This document shows, in pieces, positions 33,841-45,766 of a stretch of 64,000 nucleotides of DNA. Made by a program: the position numbers and the translations under genes. The notes under the pieces are model-generated. The model saw only the letters and a list, made by a program, of their open reading frames with translations. It ran no database searches and was not told the DNA's origin. The first letter of the stretch is position 1. The number at the start of each line of letters is the position of its first letter. Origin of the DNA: Papaver somniferum (Eukaryota > Streptophyta > Magnoliopsida > Ranunculales > Papaveraceae); NCBI RefSeq assembly GCF_003573695.1, contig NC_039368.1, positions 77,390,374-77,454,373 of the forward strand, in the 5' to 3' direction.

Positions 33841-34190
33841 GGAGTGCAGAAACTCGATCAGGGCGCCGAGGTACACGGTTGAGTCAAGAGTGCACGGGGC
33901 ATCTGGAGCGTACCTTGCCACTCTTGACAAGTCTTGACTATGATGCACTCGGTCCGAAGATACCCCACTTAGGGTGCAGTCTTGTAACTTAATAGTTACA
34001 AGACTGCGAAATCAACTGGTTGTTGAATTACCGGATGGGAAGAGCCATAACCTTAACCCGGTAGAGGTAAGCTTCCTTGAAGTGGAAACCATGGGGAAGA
34101 TAAGGACGGCACTCTCCGTTAGGGAGCTGAATTGTGTCAAAAGACGTAAATGTCATGAGACTTTTTACTCATGCGAGTAATAAGACTTGT
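33841..34190 (+). repeat. Shared 3' module with hairpin
   Basis: Full-length copy of the module at 1432-1690. At 33977-34006 it contains a perfect 13-bp inverted repeat, CAGTCTTGTAACT, with a TAAT loop. Copy A lacks the block holding this hairpin. Confidence 0.75.
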
Positions 34191-34651
34191 CATATTTATG
34201 CGATAAAACCTGAAGAGGAAATAATAAAAGAAAAAGATAAGACGAGATTAATGGGTCGATACACTATGGTATAAAGACATCCTGCAATCTCGTCGCTCAG
34301 AAACACGCAACATAAGACCTTTACATAGGAAGGAAAAATAAGACCTAAGATAAAAATTTATTGAAGCAAATGTGATAATGTTCGCACAAGAAGAAGTTTA
34401 TGATAAATGATATAAATCATACCTGGCCTATCAAGATGCATCAATTAAGAAGAGGCAAGAATGGGAATGCAAATGAAATGTTAATTTCCCCATTTAATAG
34501 TCTTATATACATGCGAGAAATAATATTTTTAGCATGAACACGAAGAAAATAAGATTTGCATTAAAAGGATGAAAGTCAATATCTTTAAGATATACAAAAA
34601 CAAAGAAGAATTTACAACAAAGGAATTTGTAACAAGAAAAAAAATGAAGGA

Positions 34652-35010
34652 TTAATCTTCATTTCCTTCATCTTCTCGCTCAGCATCAAAATCACTAACT
34701 TCTTCTTCAGAATCTTCATCTTCTCCGTCACTGATTATAATATTAGGAATAGGTACATTTTCAGGAATCTCTGGAAACTTATACTTCGAGACAAGGATAT
34801 TATTCTCTAGACAGACTCGTTTAACAACAGTTATACGAGCGCGATTAGCGTCATTGTTGTTGTTTGAAACCATACGGGTCCAGTTTTCCTTCAATTGCTG
34901 GTACCTGAAGTTGCGAGTAGAGGATTCTTCTTCTTTAGCAGTTAAGCGGGTTTCTAAATCTCTAATTCTCTCAAGATAATCCTTCTCCTTTACTGCGAAG
35001 TATGAGCAAG
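34652..35010 (-). pseudogene. Remnant of the antisense gene (last exon)
   Basis: Only the last exon remains. The open part (34894-34652) runs from MKENWTRMVSNN to the acidic tail SDGEDEDSEEEVSDFDAERE. It is intact where copy A has two stop codons. The acceptor TACTGCGAAG differs little from copy A. The other exons are deleted; the junction near 35040 lies in AACAAGCG, an 8-base word present at both deletion ends in copy A (2541 and 4866). Confidence 0.65.
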
Positions 35011-35235
35011 CAAGTTAAAACGACGTAAGGTGTTATTCTTGAAGTATAAACAAGCGGTTAAAAAGACGTGTCAAAAAATGAATGGTTAAAAAGTCACGCG
35101 TAAACAAGGGAAGACGGAATTCTGGAAAATTGTCGGCAAAGCAAAATGTGAAAAGACAAGCATATGCGATAATATAGGGTGGGAGTTTCTCATATCGCTA
35201 ACCCTGTAGAATAAGCGAAATGAGAAGAGGCAGAA

Positions 35236-35721
35236 TGTATGAGTGAGATATCGCACATGTTAGTAAGTATGCGAAGTGAAGACTATATAACTTAAACGAG
35301 GGAGATCGCACACAACAAGGTTGAGATGACGCACCGGATGATTTCATCAAAGTCACGAGTAAAGTGTGAATATCTGTGCGAAGTATAGTCTGTGCGAGAA
35401 CGAGTGATTGTATATGAGCGAGTGTATCACATAGAGATTCCGAAAATAAAAGATCTCTTAGCTGTCATCCACTATGTAAGATCTTATATAAAGAGGAGAG
35501 GTTATTACTTGTGGGGGGTGGGTGGGGGTTCTTTTAGTGAGTGTTAGACAAGAAATTAGGAGAGAGAAAGTAAATCTAGGAGCAAGTAAGATTGTTGTAA
35601 TACTTGTATTCATCTTGTAAACCGAATTAAGTCTTGATCATCAATGAAGAGTTTAATGATGATTACCTAATATTGATTATAGTTATAGTGAAATGTGGTT
35701 GTGAGGAAACTTGCAACTACA
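35236..35721 (+). repeat. 3' LTR of the Tat-type element
   Basis: 486 bp from TGTATGAGTGAGATATCGCA to AACTACA. It carries an extra G-run (35513-35530) not seen in the sister LTRs. A purine-biased stretch, GAAATGAGAAGAGGCAGAA, stands immediately before it as the probable polypurine tract. Confidence 0.85.
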
Positions 35722-36256
35722 TTTGCATCAAATGCTTTCTTCCGAGAGATCAACTCAAGCAAAACTACACCAAAACAATAGACATCAGATTTCGAAGTGA
35801 TGATGCCAGTCATAGCAAACTCTGGACTAACATAACCATATGCTGGCTTAGTATTGACCCTGCAGTGATTCAATGGAATAGCATTTTCTGCACAACCAAA
35901 ATCTGACAGCTTTGGATTATAATTTTCATCTGAGTAAAATTTTTGATACTTCTAGACAATAATAGATTACAGGAGGATCCTTTTGATGATGCAAGTACTC
36001 TAAAGCTTTAGCAACACCTATGTTATCTTCATCCTGGTCTTCCAGTCTAGAGGCTTTTTGCCTGGTTTAAGGTCTGTAACATAGAAGACCCAAGTTAATT
36101 AGTACTTCTTATAATTGATTAACCTAGCACAAAAAATCAAGTATTAAACTAATTAATTAAAGATTTTAGAAGATTAGGTATGTACCATAACCATCTCTTC
36201 TCTTTGAATGTTAGCTATCCCCATTACTCGATCTAACGCAGGATAAAAATCGAAAC

Positions 36257-37017
36257 CAAGCCATACTCGAGAAAAACAAATTGTGGAAAGAAGAGTTAGA
36301 GACTAGAAGTCGTTTGGTTTCAGAATATAAACTGTGATCACCTTGTTCAAGTGACCAAAAATACCAGCTTAAATGATGCCGCGTTTTCACCCCTTCCTAC
36401 ATGTTTCTTTCTTATAATCAGGATTTAACTTACTGTAACGGCTTAGAATTGATTCCATTATTAAGTTGAAAACTTTCCATTTTCGGCAATCCTATTAAAT
36501 ATGGACATTGGTTCTGTCTATTTATTGGTCCCACGCGGTAATTCTTACACTGGTGGGTAGAATCGTAGATATCAGCTTCACACTACTGCTTTTGTCCCAT
36601 GAGAAGATGGGTGGGACACACCATCCCACTGATCCAGCAAACCTTAAAAAGAAAAAGTTTTTAAATACAACAAGACTTATTGTATCATTTCTTCTGGCCT
36701 TTTTCTCAAAAAAGTTCTTTAGGGTTTTATATGTGAACTAGGAGATATGGAGTACGGGTCACAAACTAGTTATAATAATATATTGCATGTGGTTGCATGT
36801 GAAGTAAATTAACGTGCATTAAAAATAAATTAACGTGCATTAAGTCGTGCATGTAATAAAGAGTATTAAAGTGTATGATTTGTATAATTTTTGGAATAGA
36901 AAACCTAGGAGCTTAAGAGGAAAAATGTCACTTTAATGCAATAATGTAAAATTAAATAATATAAATACATGAGATTTTAAATTATGAATTATAAAATATT
37001 GTGTGTCTATATATATA
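36257..37017. other. K2 5' flank
   Basis: 36450-36660 repeats the intergenic block of the other kinase copies, for instance AAACTTTCCATTTTCGGCAA, CCCACGCGGTAATTCTTACA and GAAGATGGGTGGGACACACC (also at 51395-51530). So the duplication unit includes flanks. The rest is AT-rich and I see nothing in it. Confidence 0.6.
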
Positions 37018-39334
37018 CTAGGATATTACCCGTGCCATTACGGCACGGGCTTTGATCTGATTTTATTACTTTCGAATGGGATCTCGAACAATATAGTCCC
37101 TAAGAACTTTGTGCGCATTATAAATGTGTAATTTTACCTGGGTTCCTCCATTGTGGAAATTCGATGGTAGTCTGGTAATGACCTTAGCATTGGGATGGTA
37201 ACCATAAAAAATGAGGCCCATTAAATGGTAGCATTGCAAAAGATTGACTTTTAGCTCTTCCGTCATGTAAAATGGAAAATGAGAAAGAGATTGCAAAAAA
37301 GCTTAAAAGAGATTTCAGAAAAGCTTATCTATTACCTAAGTATTATGACAGTGGAAACATAGGCTTACAGTTTAGCATTATGTTAACCTCATCCTGGAAT
37401 AAAAAAAATTGCTAAAAAATGGATGATTAATTGAGATATGTCTTGCTGCTTCACTTCTTTAACCCAATATGCATGCAAGTCACTACTTCACTTCTCGAAC
37501 ATGCTTCCTCAAGAGTTGGATCCAAATAAACACGCAGAATTAGCTTTAAAACAATAATGTGTGTAGTAAAATAAGAACCCAAAACCACTACACAAATCCT
37601 ACTATAAAGGAGTTAAAAATGGTGATCAGCATCCAACCAAGAGTTGATTTCTTTAAGGAACCGTTAGTAGACTCAAAACTTCTCACACTCTCTGCTCCTT
37701 GAAACATAGATGAAAAGTCTACAATAGTGGGAAAGGGAAAGGAAAAAATCAAGTTAGAAAATAAACGTGGAAAAAGAGGACAGGGAACATTGGTGTCTAA
37801 TTAGCAAAACATAAATGCATGCTTTTCGGTACCCAATTCCCTTTTTTTAGTCCCACTTGAATAGTGGTTTGTATCTCATAGCTACACAGTCCTTTGCGAT
37901 GTATAGGAAACTGAACTTGAGACGGATATCAACTTACATTTCTTCACTTTGATTCGTCTCATTAGTATGTTCTTGCTCAAATAGTATGTTCTTCCTGTAT
38001 TACTTACTTTTCACACTTGGTCAGTTAGGATGTTTTTTGGTTCAGTTTTTTTTTTTTAAATTACCCAAAAATTCTTCAGCTGAGGGGAAATGAAATTTTA
38101 GCACGACGATCAATGGAATGATTATAACAAAAGAAAATTGTTGGGTAGGTATAGGATGTCTCAAGCAACATACCAAAACCCATAATCCAATGTTTACAGA
38201 TTTACATGAATGATGCACACAAAGCCGTATAATGAAAGCCAAAATACAAAATTTAAAATAAAGAAAGGGGATGCACGTTACAACAGCCCTAAGTAAGCAG
38301 AACTTTCAGGGAGGAAATAAGTACCTTCATATCCTGACAGCATGGTCTAGTGTTCCTTCTTAGTACTTACATCAAAAGTGACCTTTTTTTGGCTCACCAG
38401 CTCCTGCTGCCCTTCTATTTCTTTCTAACACCATCTTTTCCTTTGCTATCGCCTATCTTGGGTGGAACCACAACAACAGCTCTCTTGAGTTACTCTTTAA
38501 ATAAATTATCAAAACCATACCTTATTATGTGCATCAATAGCAGATGAATCAATACCTGTAATTTCGTCAATCAAGTCCAAACTTAATCACAAAATCATCA
38601 TACAAAAATACCCTAATTCTAGAAATGAAAACATATAAGCACAAAAATGAGTATATCAAAGACAAACCATTAATTAAAATCCTTATCAAAAATCACATGT
38701 ATACCTGTTAGTAATTGAGTCACTAAACGGAGAAACGTACTTCAACTCAAATAATTACCTGAAAAAAATAATAACCTTCGTATAAAAGCGATTTTATCTC
38801 CCAGATGATTAAAACGGAGAGATGATGTTAAACAGAAAAGACAACCAATGTAAGTGAAAATCTAGAGAGAGTAAACCAACGTGGAAACTGAAAGAAGAAG
38901 ATTGATCAAAGAGAAAGATCCAGATAAAACCCATTGATTAGGCAAGAATGAGAAGTGATGAGATATTGCAAATCAAACCTACAATCTGGTTTGGATAACC
39001 TAGGTATGGAGTTGTCGAAACTCGAAATCTCATCTCTGTTATGCAAATGTGATTCAATTACTAACAGGTAGAATGAAGAAATCCTTTTCGAATGAGTTAT
39101 GTTAATTTTGCATACATTCATTGTAGCCAAATCGAGGGCTAAAGAAAAGGGAAGGGTGGGTTTGGTTTGAGAAATGCTAAACAAAAGGGAAGGGTTTGGT
39201 TTGAGAAATGCGTTACGGAATACGGAGTCTGAAAATACGCGCTGATAAATGTGTGGGGGAAAAAAGTGAGTATTTTGATAGATGAATCGAGACCGTTCAT
39301 TAGATATCCAAAAGTCCCTTATAATATAGATAGA
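37018..39334 (-). mobile_element. Helitron, minus strand, non-autonomous
   Basis: On the minus strand the 3' end shows the hairpin CCCGTGCC-GTAAT-GGCACGGG (37029-37049). Then come TAATATC and CTAG at 37021-37018, with T as the next host base. That is a hairpin about ten bases before CTRR, as Helitrons have. The 5' end is TCTATCTATATTATAAGGG at 39334, preceded by A. Insertion between A and T without duplication fits. There is no RepHel protein. A 76-codon frame (37066-37296) near the 3' end is not recognisable. Confidence 0.65.
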
Positions 39335-39982
39335 TACAGTAAGACTTATTGTATCATTTCTTCTGGCCATTTTCTCAAAAAATATATATTCTTCTTCTGT
39401 GGCTCAACAAGAATTTCACTCTACCAAAATCTTGTTGGTAAGTATGACATTACGACCTATTATCAAACTACAGGGTAAAACATGTTGTAGTTCAGATATT
39501 CTACAAGAACCTTTACCGGTGATCAACCTCCAGGCCAGGCAAATTCCATTTTGCTTTGTTGAAAAAAAAAAAAATGAAAGGGAAAGGGAAAGGGAAAGGG
39601 AAAAATCAACATATTAAAAGACTGTCGTCAAACCATGCCCAACTCCAATAGCACTCTTGAAATAAGCAATGATACTGCTCAGTGTATACGAGTATTTATA
39701 TCATAGGATTATGCGAACTCCTTCCATAAAAACCAAAGGCAACCATTACCAGTTAACGGTCAAACTCCATGCGGGACTGCTTTCGATATGTTAAAAACTA
39801 AAAGAAGTATGGATTTCCATCAAATCCGAACTTACTGTGTCAAGACAAATAAAAGAGCAACTCCATTACAAATAGGTTAGGTTTACTGCTTGAAATCATA
39901 ACAGCCTTACATCTCGCCCCATGACTTTTATTTACTTATGCCTTGTCCTCTACACACCATGGTCGTTAACGGAGTAAATGGA
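39335..39982. other. K3 3' flank
   Basis: The stretch matches the K2 and K5 flanks (CAAGAATTTCACT, GACATTACGACCTATTATC, CAACATATTAAAAGACTGTC). A short GGGAAA tandem tract lies at 39577-39601. Sequence from 39331 on (AAGACTTATTGTATCATTTC) also repeats 36670-36689. No gene is seen. Confidence 0.6.
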
Positions 39983-41423
39983 TCAGCTTCGGTTGAACCC
40001 TATGCTCTTTCGTATATTTGTAAGTGTAGTCACAACTTCTGCTACAAGAGGTCTTTTGTTAGCGTCTTCTTGTAAACTCAATTTCGCAAGATCGAGAGCT
40101 TGGACGAGTGTGCGATGTAGATACTTTCCTTTCATGAGTGGGTCAGCGATTTCAGTGAACTTGTTACTGTCTTCAAGTAATGGCCGTGCCTGCAAAGTCA
40201 AAATGGAGATATGTCAAGGAAATGCATGAGTAAAGAAAAAACATTTGTGTAAGCAACTAATAAAATAAAAATGGTAGGCAAAGGGGAAAAACATATTACC
40301 CATGAAACAATACTGCGCCTTATGGTTGGATCAAATGCCTTCTTCCCAGAGATCAATTCAAGCAAAACAACACCAAAACTGTAGACATCAGACTTATTAG
40401 TAATTCTGCCAGTCATCGTATACCCTGGATCAAGATAACCACATGTCAAGTTGATCATGGTGTTATCCCATGTAACATCATATTCTGCACAAATGAAATC
40501 TGACAGCTTTGGGTTATAATTCTCATCGAGTAAAATACCGGATCCTTTCAAATCACAGTAGATCACAGGAGTCTCCTTCCGGCCATGCAAATACTCTATA
40601 GCCTTGGCAACACCCTCTGCTATCTTCATCCTAGTTTTCCAGTCTAAAGGCTTGTCCCCGGGTTTTAGGTCTACAACATAGAAGAATATCAAGTTGATTA
40701 CTTCTTATAATTGAGCCATCATGGATTTAGCATGTCATGATCCATGAAATGGTGAGAACAGAGAAACCTTACCATGTAAGTAAAGACTCAACGATCTTAA
40801 TGGAACAAATTCATAAACAATCATATGATCTTTCCCTTTATCACAATAGCCAATCATCTTAACGAGGTTAGAATGCTCTAAGCAGCTGAGTATTTTAACT
40901 TCCGTGCACAAATTTTCCTGCCGATCAAACCTTTTCACGGCAACTTCCTGAAATTTTGTTTATTGGATCACCAACCAGTCATCTATCTATCATAGTATCA
41001 CTTAGGACTAAACTTTCTGAATATATGTAATTAACAACAACTCGAGACTAAATTTGCTAAATATAGGCCGTACAACAACTCTTACCTGTCCGTCTTTGAG
41101 AATACCTTTGTACACTCGTCCCAAACTTCCTTCACCCAAAACACGTCTTGGATTGAAATTATCAGTGGCGACAATTAGCTCTCTGGATTCGAAGACACGA
41201 ATATTGTTGAGATCATACCGAAATTCAGCTTCATCACGATCTGCTTTAACACCTAGCAATAATATCCAATCTCTCTCTGTTAATCTAGTAAAAAGAAAAT
41301 CAATAATCAAGTAAATAATCAAGTAGTTGGTTAAAGATTTAGAAGATTACCATCTCTTCTCTCTGAATGTGAGCGCTGCACCTTACTAGGAATAAGACAG
41401 GAGAAAAACCTAAACCTAGGCAT
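39983..41423 (-). CDS. K3, intact RLCK-VII-like pseudokinase
   Basis: The exons are 41423-41351, 41240-41086, 40947-40773, 40670-40300 and 40189-39983. All have GT...AG borders with consistent phases and encode 326 residues without interruption. The head MPRFRFFSCLIPSKVQ lacks a myristoylation glycine. The N-lobe is complete: glycine loop GEGSLGRV (60-67), Lys81 in EVAVKRF and Glu92 of helix C. The catalytic loop at 172-182 reads YCDLKGSGILL, so the Asp is kept but Arg is Cys and the magnesium-binding Asn is Gly. DFG is DFI (192-194), and the activation segment has DPGY in place of APEY. Phosphotransfer is therefore unlikely. RLCK-VII proteins relay signals from plasma-membrane receptors in immunity; a scaffold or decoy role here is inference. 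Exon 2 could start 15 bases earlier in frame. It is the best-preserved copy and stands between K2 and K4. Confidence 0.85.
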
Positions 41424-41574
41424 ACCCAGAAGCCAGAGAAAAACAAGCGTAGACGAAATTAACAAATTGTGGGAGGAAAGAAAATTTTAGAACGGATGTG
41501 CTTCAAAATATTAACTTTCACCTGTTAAGTGAAACGCCTTATTAATTGCCCTGTCATCATTCCGTCGACCTACT

Positions 41575-44500
41575 TAGGGCTGCACAACGGGTAGGGTGGG
41601 GAGGATATGGCCTATTTCGCCACCCTACCCGCTAAATGGCGGGTAAGAATTTTTTTACCCGTCATCCTACCTGCCATTAAACGGATAAGATCCTACCCGA
41701 CTCATTATTTGGCGGATCGGGTAGGATAGGATAGCGGGTATATGGTGATTCTTCTCCATCTTCAGATGCAAGTTTAGTACTAGTGGGTCTTGCTAAAACT
41801 TCCGAAAGTGCCAAATTTAATTGGGGCATATCAAGGACATGGTTTTTTAGACCAAAAGAAACCAAAAGAAAAAATCTTGTAAAATTGAAGAAAAATGAAC
41901 AGACAAAAACATCCTGCCAGACACAAATCCATTTGTAGTCTCAAGAAACAAGAGTTCCATTCTTTTCAAAATCGACGATGAATCCCAGCATACTTTCATG
42001 TTCTTCACGTAACCTTGTTCTTCATATAGCAGTATCATCACCAAAAGCTCTTCATATGACCTTCTTCTTCAATCATCATCTACGAGGATGGAATACATAC
42101 TAAGATCACCAAATAAATCTGCATAACAACAGTTGAAACATGAGTAGTTAAGGCTAAGTATTCATAGTTAAGAGAGATTCTAATTTTTTGCATTGTATAC
42201 ACTGCAGCTTATCCAAAGACCATCAACAACAAGAGGCTGAAGCAAGGGAGCATGAAACACAATGTGGAAGTGATTAATTGTACAAATTGCAAAAAAAAAA
42301 TTGAGACAGTAATTTTGACAAGGTAGGTAGACCTGAAAACTTCTCAAGGAGGTACAGGAATTGCAGACTAATGTTTACCAATGTTCTATTTGAAATTATA
42401 CTATGTGCCTGGTGCCTGTTGTACACTAAACTAGCATAGGGGGAAAAGTTTAACTAAATGTACGTGGTAAAGCCCCTGTGACAATTCATTAAAATCCAGA
42501 AAAAAAACTATTCATTAGATGTATAAAATGAAACCCTTCTGGTGTAAGTTCGCACCCGCGTGCTTCAAGAAGGGTCAAGGACTGTGCACACCCTAGAAAG
42601 CCAATACCTGTTATATTGCTACAATGATCAATATTAGGCGAACTCAGTTCATAACAACATTCCACGAGAAACTCTATAGCAACAAATGATTATTTGCTCC
42701 AAGAAGGGACAAGGACTGTGCACACCCTAGTAAACCCATTTGAGTTTTCAATCTGATTTACAATGTGAAACAGATGGTTTGAATGGATGAATTGAGCAGT
42801 TGAGAAAAAATGTACGAGTCTACTTGATGCATATGTATCTTTTATGCAACCGCACTGGCCCTTCGTTGCACAGATTGAGATGCAGCTTGAGAGGGAATAG
42901 GAGGTCTCGTTGACACCACTTCTGTAATCTCAACCATGTTTCCCACACTAAGCCTGCACAAAATTAAGGGCAGAAAAGAATAAGAACCTAAATTGTTCAA
43001 AACCAGAATCAAATTAATAATCAACAGCAACCAGGTCTGACTGGCTGGGCACAATGAAGGATAAATGAGGAGATACCAGGGGTGTATTTGGACTAATATC
43101 TCAAAACCCCACACGTTTAACACGTGGTTCCAGAGAAAAAAGAACCAAACCCGAATGAATTAGGAGATAATATCAGTATCATGTTTTAAACGAATAACAA
43201 AACACAATGGAGCCTAACATATAATATCTGTGGAATTCATAGTAATACCTAAACAAGATATATGTGGAGAGACTAGGACTGTGTTTTGAAATTCATAGTA
43301 ATACCTAAAATACAAACATTCATATGATTGTCCTCGGGATATATTACGAAACATAAATTCTAGTTGTCATCAATAGAATTTGGTGGAATACAAAAGAATG
43401 AAACCCAAAATTTAGACTAGAAGACAAGACAAGCTTCTAAATTTTGCATTATAGTAATGTTCTTGGTGGAGTAGTAAAATCCAGAATTTGCAGGCTCAGC
43501 TACCGACTGATATGAAGGAATCAGCCGGATATGACCTTGTAGGTATGACTGATTTTAGTAGATTTGGGACCTTATGCAGCAATGCTACAGTCCAGGCATG
43601 CTATTCAGCATCCAGTAAGTACATGTACTCTTCCATGTTATACAGAAGATACATGCATAAATTATAATCTGCAATCCTCATATGGGTTTTCCATGACATG
43701 CTGGATTTTTCTCGGCACACATTTTTTTTTATCACTGACAGAATCAATAGAATCCCGTTTTGTGAAGTGGTAGTGTCATTTACCCTGCAACAAGTTTAAG
43801 CTCTGCCAGCATCAACAAAGGAGAGTGCAGGCTACAAGCTTAAAAATTCTAATTACCATCTTGTTTGGTGAGAGTGCAGGCAAAACTGGAATTGGTGGGT
43901 GGTAAGGAATTCACAAGAATTTCAAAATCAGTTACAATAATAAGAAGGAAATCAAGACTCTAACTTTAATTTTTTGGTAAAGAATCCTTAGCCCAAAATC
44001 AACAAATGTCCAATTAAAAATCCCATTAAAACTCGTCCTCCATGTGGAACAAATTCCTATGAGAAATTTCATCAATCAGTTAACATGCATGTTAATTTCT
44101 CAAATAATTTCTTCAAATACAAATGAAACACCAAGCAATACAACATACTTCAGGTATAAAAAGAAAAACCCATTCAGATTATTGAAAAAAGAAATCTCGA
44201 TCTGTAAAACTCAGCCGCGGATTTGTATTCTTTGGGTAAAAACTAAGAAATCGATTCGAGGGGAGGACTGAGGAGTGGAGATGGGGTTTTGTTTCTGTTT
44301 GTTTGAGGAGAACAAAAGAGATAAGTAAAGGGAAAAAAAAGATAAGTAATGGAAATACAAGTTTCTAGTTTGCCCTTGGTAAACATAAAAATAACGAAAA
44401 AATGGGTAGGAGAAAAAATATAATGGAAGGGTTATTTTGTCTTTTCAATATAAGGCGGGTAGGCGGATAGGGTAGGATAATTTCGAGCTTTACCCGTCAC

Positions 44501-44634
44501 CCTACCCGTTTAACAGCGGGTAAGAAATCTCTAACCGTTACTTTACCCGCCAAATAATGGGTAGGATATGATACGGTTAAAATAATGGTGGGTAGGGTAG
44601 ATTGGCGGGTATGGGTAGGATATGTGCACCCCTA
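41575..44634. mobile_element. hAT-type DNA transposon, non-autonomous
   Basis: It begins TAGGGCTGCACAACGGGTAG and ends TAGGATATGTGCACCCCTA, a hAT-like inverted pair. It is flanked by a perfect 8-bp duplication GACCTACT (41567-41574 and 44635-44642). Subterminal regions on both sides are rich in TACCCG/CGGGTA and TACCCGCCA words. The 3,060-bp interior has no transposase. It carries one exon-like stretch (42845-42956) and otherwise non-coding DNA. It stands between K3 and K4. Confidence 0.9.
42845..42956 (-). pseudogene. Possible captured terminal exon in the hAT element
   Basis: On the minus strand a good acceptor (TTTGTGCAG at about 42965-42957) precedes a frame with GNMVEITEVVSTRPPIPSQA and then SQSVQRRASAVA before a stop. 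It looks like the C-terminus of a soluble host protein, but I do not recognise the family. The upstream part of the longer frame is hydrophobic and probably intron. Confidence 0.3.
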
Positions 44635-44642
44635 GACCTACT

Positions 44643-45766
44643 CCTACCTGTTACTTTTCTAATAGGTCCTGACTTTTAATAAAGTAAAATTTTCCTTTTT
44701 TTTTTGTTGACAAATTCTCTACGGTCATTGGTGAGAAATTAACTTATTGTTTCAAATGGCTAGTTAGAAAATTTCCATTTTTGGCAATGGGATGATTTGT
44801 AATCTGTTCTGGTGCTCTCACTCTGTGATTCTTAAAAAAACAAAAGAAAAACAAGCTTTTAAGTAATTTTTTCATATGAACTAAGACATTTTGTATCTTT
44901 TCTGCTGGCCTTTTTATTCTTTTTCAGCTTTTAGGGAATCTCTAGGTAATAATTTAACCCACTAGCTTCACATTTTATTCTTTCTCTAGGTAATAATTGT
45001 AATGCAGTGGTACTTACTGCACATGTATGTTGGTAACTCTGCATTTAACACTCTCCTTTAATTTTGCAGTAACTCTCACACTCGCCCTTAATTTTCTTTT
45101 TCATCAATTCTCTAAAGTTTTTCTTTTTGAACTTCTTTTCTGCTATCTAGTTGGTTTACCGAACAGTCTTAAGAAATGGCTCTTGTGGTGTCTCAACAAT
45201 CGCACACAATGCACTTACTGCAGAATTGAGTACTGATACATTTTGGAAAATTATCATTTGTGTCCGGGGATCTTGATGATGCTAGGCACTAGGCGAGCCC
45301 GAGGCACCAAAAAGAAAAAGAAAAAAATCTGCTTAGGCACTAGGCGAGCCCAAGGCACCCAGGAAGAAAGAATAGAAAAAAAAATTGCTTACGGTTTTTT
45401 GCCTTGGGCCGTTTTATTGCTAAGCGACGACTCGTGTGCCTAAGGCGCTCGTCTTTGATAACATAGGTTTTTCATAATGGAACATGAAAACATATACTTC
45501 TATTGCCGTTCCTGGCATTTTAATGTTTCATTGTTGTGTTTTCTAAGGATGAATTTCATAATTTGAAGATTTTCAATCTTGATATTCATTTAAGAGATGG
45601 CTACTCATAATGTCTAACGCCCTTCACATTAGTCACACCTACATACAAATTTCAGAAGAACTATAACTTTTACTAGACCTCTCACCTATAATTTTACTTA
45701 TGCAACCGCTTTTGCTCTATGCACCATGGTCGTTGGCGGAGTAAATGGATCAGCTACTGTTGTACC
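44643..45766. other. K4 3' flank with a MITE-like scrap
   Basis: 44740-44830 keeps the cluster flank (GAAAATTTCCATTTTTGGCAA). At 45281-45465 lies a small GC-richer piece in which CTAGGCACTAGGCGAGCCC occurs twice. Opposite-strand relatives (GCCTAAGGCGCTCGTCTTTG, then ATAACA) follow, resembling short hAT-like MITEs whose ends read CAAAGACGAGCGCC. Its left border is not clear. No gene is seen. Confidence 0.45.

Larger units (their letters stand above)
27017..35721 (+). mobile_element. Tat-type Ty3 retrotransposon with gag and protease only
   Basis: The element runs from TGTAGGAGTGACATATTG to AACTACA with perfect TGTAG/CTACA termini. It contains a 5' LTR, a primer site, gag, aspartic protease, the shared 3' module, an antisense-gene remnant and a 3' LTR. 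Reverse transcriptase, RNase H and integrase are absent, so it depended on other elements. It lies in exon 4 of K2. The flanks gttgt and tttgc each differ by one base from the gttgc of the paralogues, so the TSD was GTTGC. Without the nested solo LTR it is about 6.2 kb. The two LTRs differ at scattered sites and by a G-rich length change near 35513. Confidence 0.85.
26690..36254 (-). pseudogene. K2, kinase pseudogene split by a retroelement
   Basis: The parts in gene order are exon 1 at about 36254-36181, exon 4 at about 36070-35727 and 27011-26986, and exon 5 at 26875-26690. Exon 1 reads MAWFRFLSCVRSSNGDS and stops. Exons 2 and 3, with the glycine loop and ATP lysine, are deleted. Exon 4 has lost the catalytic loop sense (no HRD or Asn) but keeps DFG and the SDVY.FGVVLLELIS block. 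It is cut by the Tat-type element at 27017-35721. Exon 5 has a 1-base deletion (AAATTCCAGAAATT against TTCCCAGAAAT) that shifts its frame. Everything points to a long-dead copy. Confidence 0.8.

Noticed and set aside
45281..45465. Complete MITE with defined ends
   Set aside because: The right end resembles known MITE termini, but the left inverted partner and target duplication are not clear.
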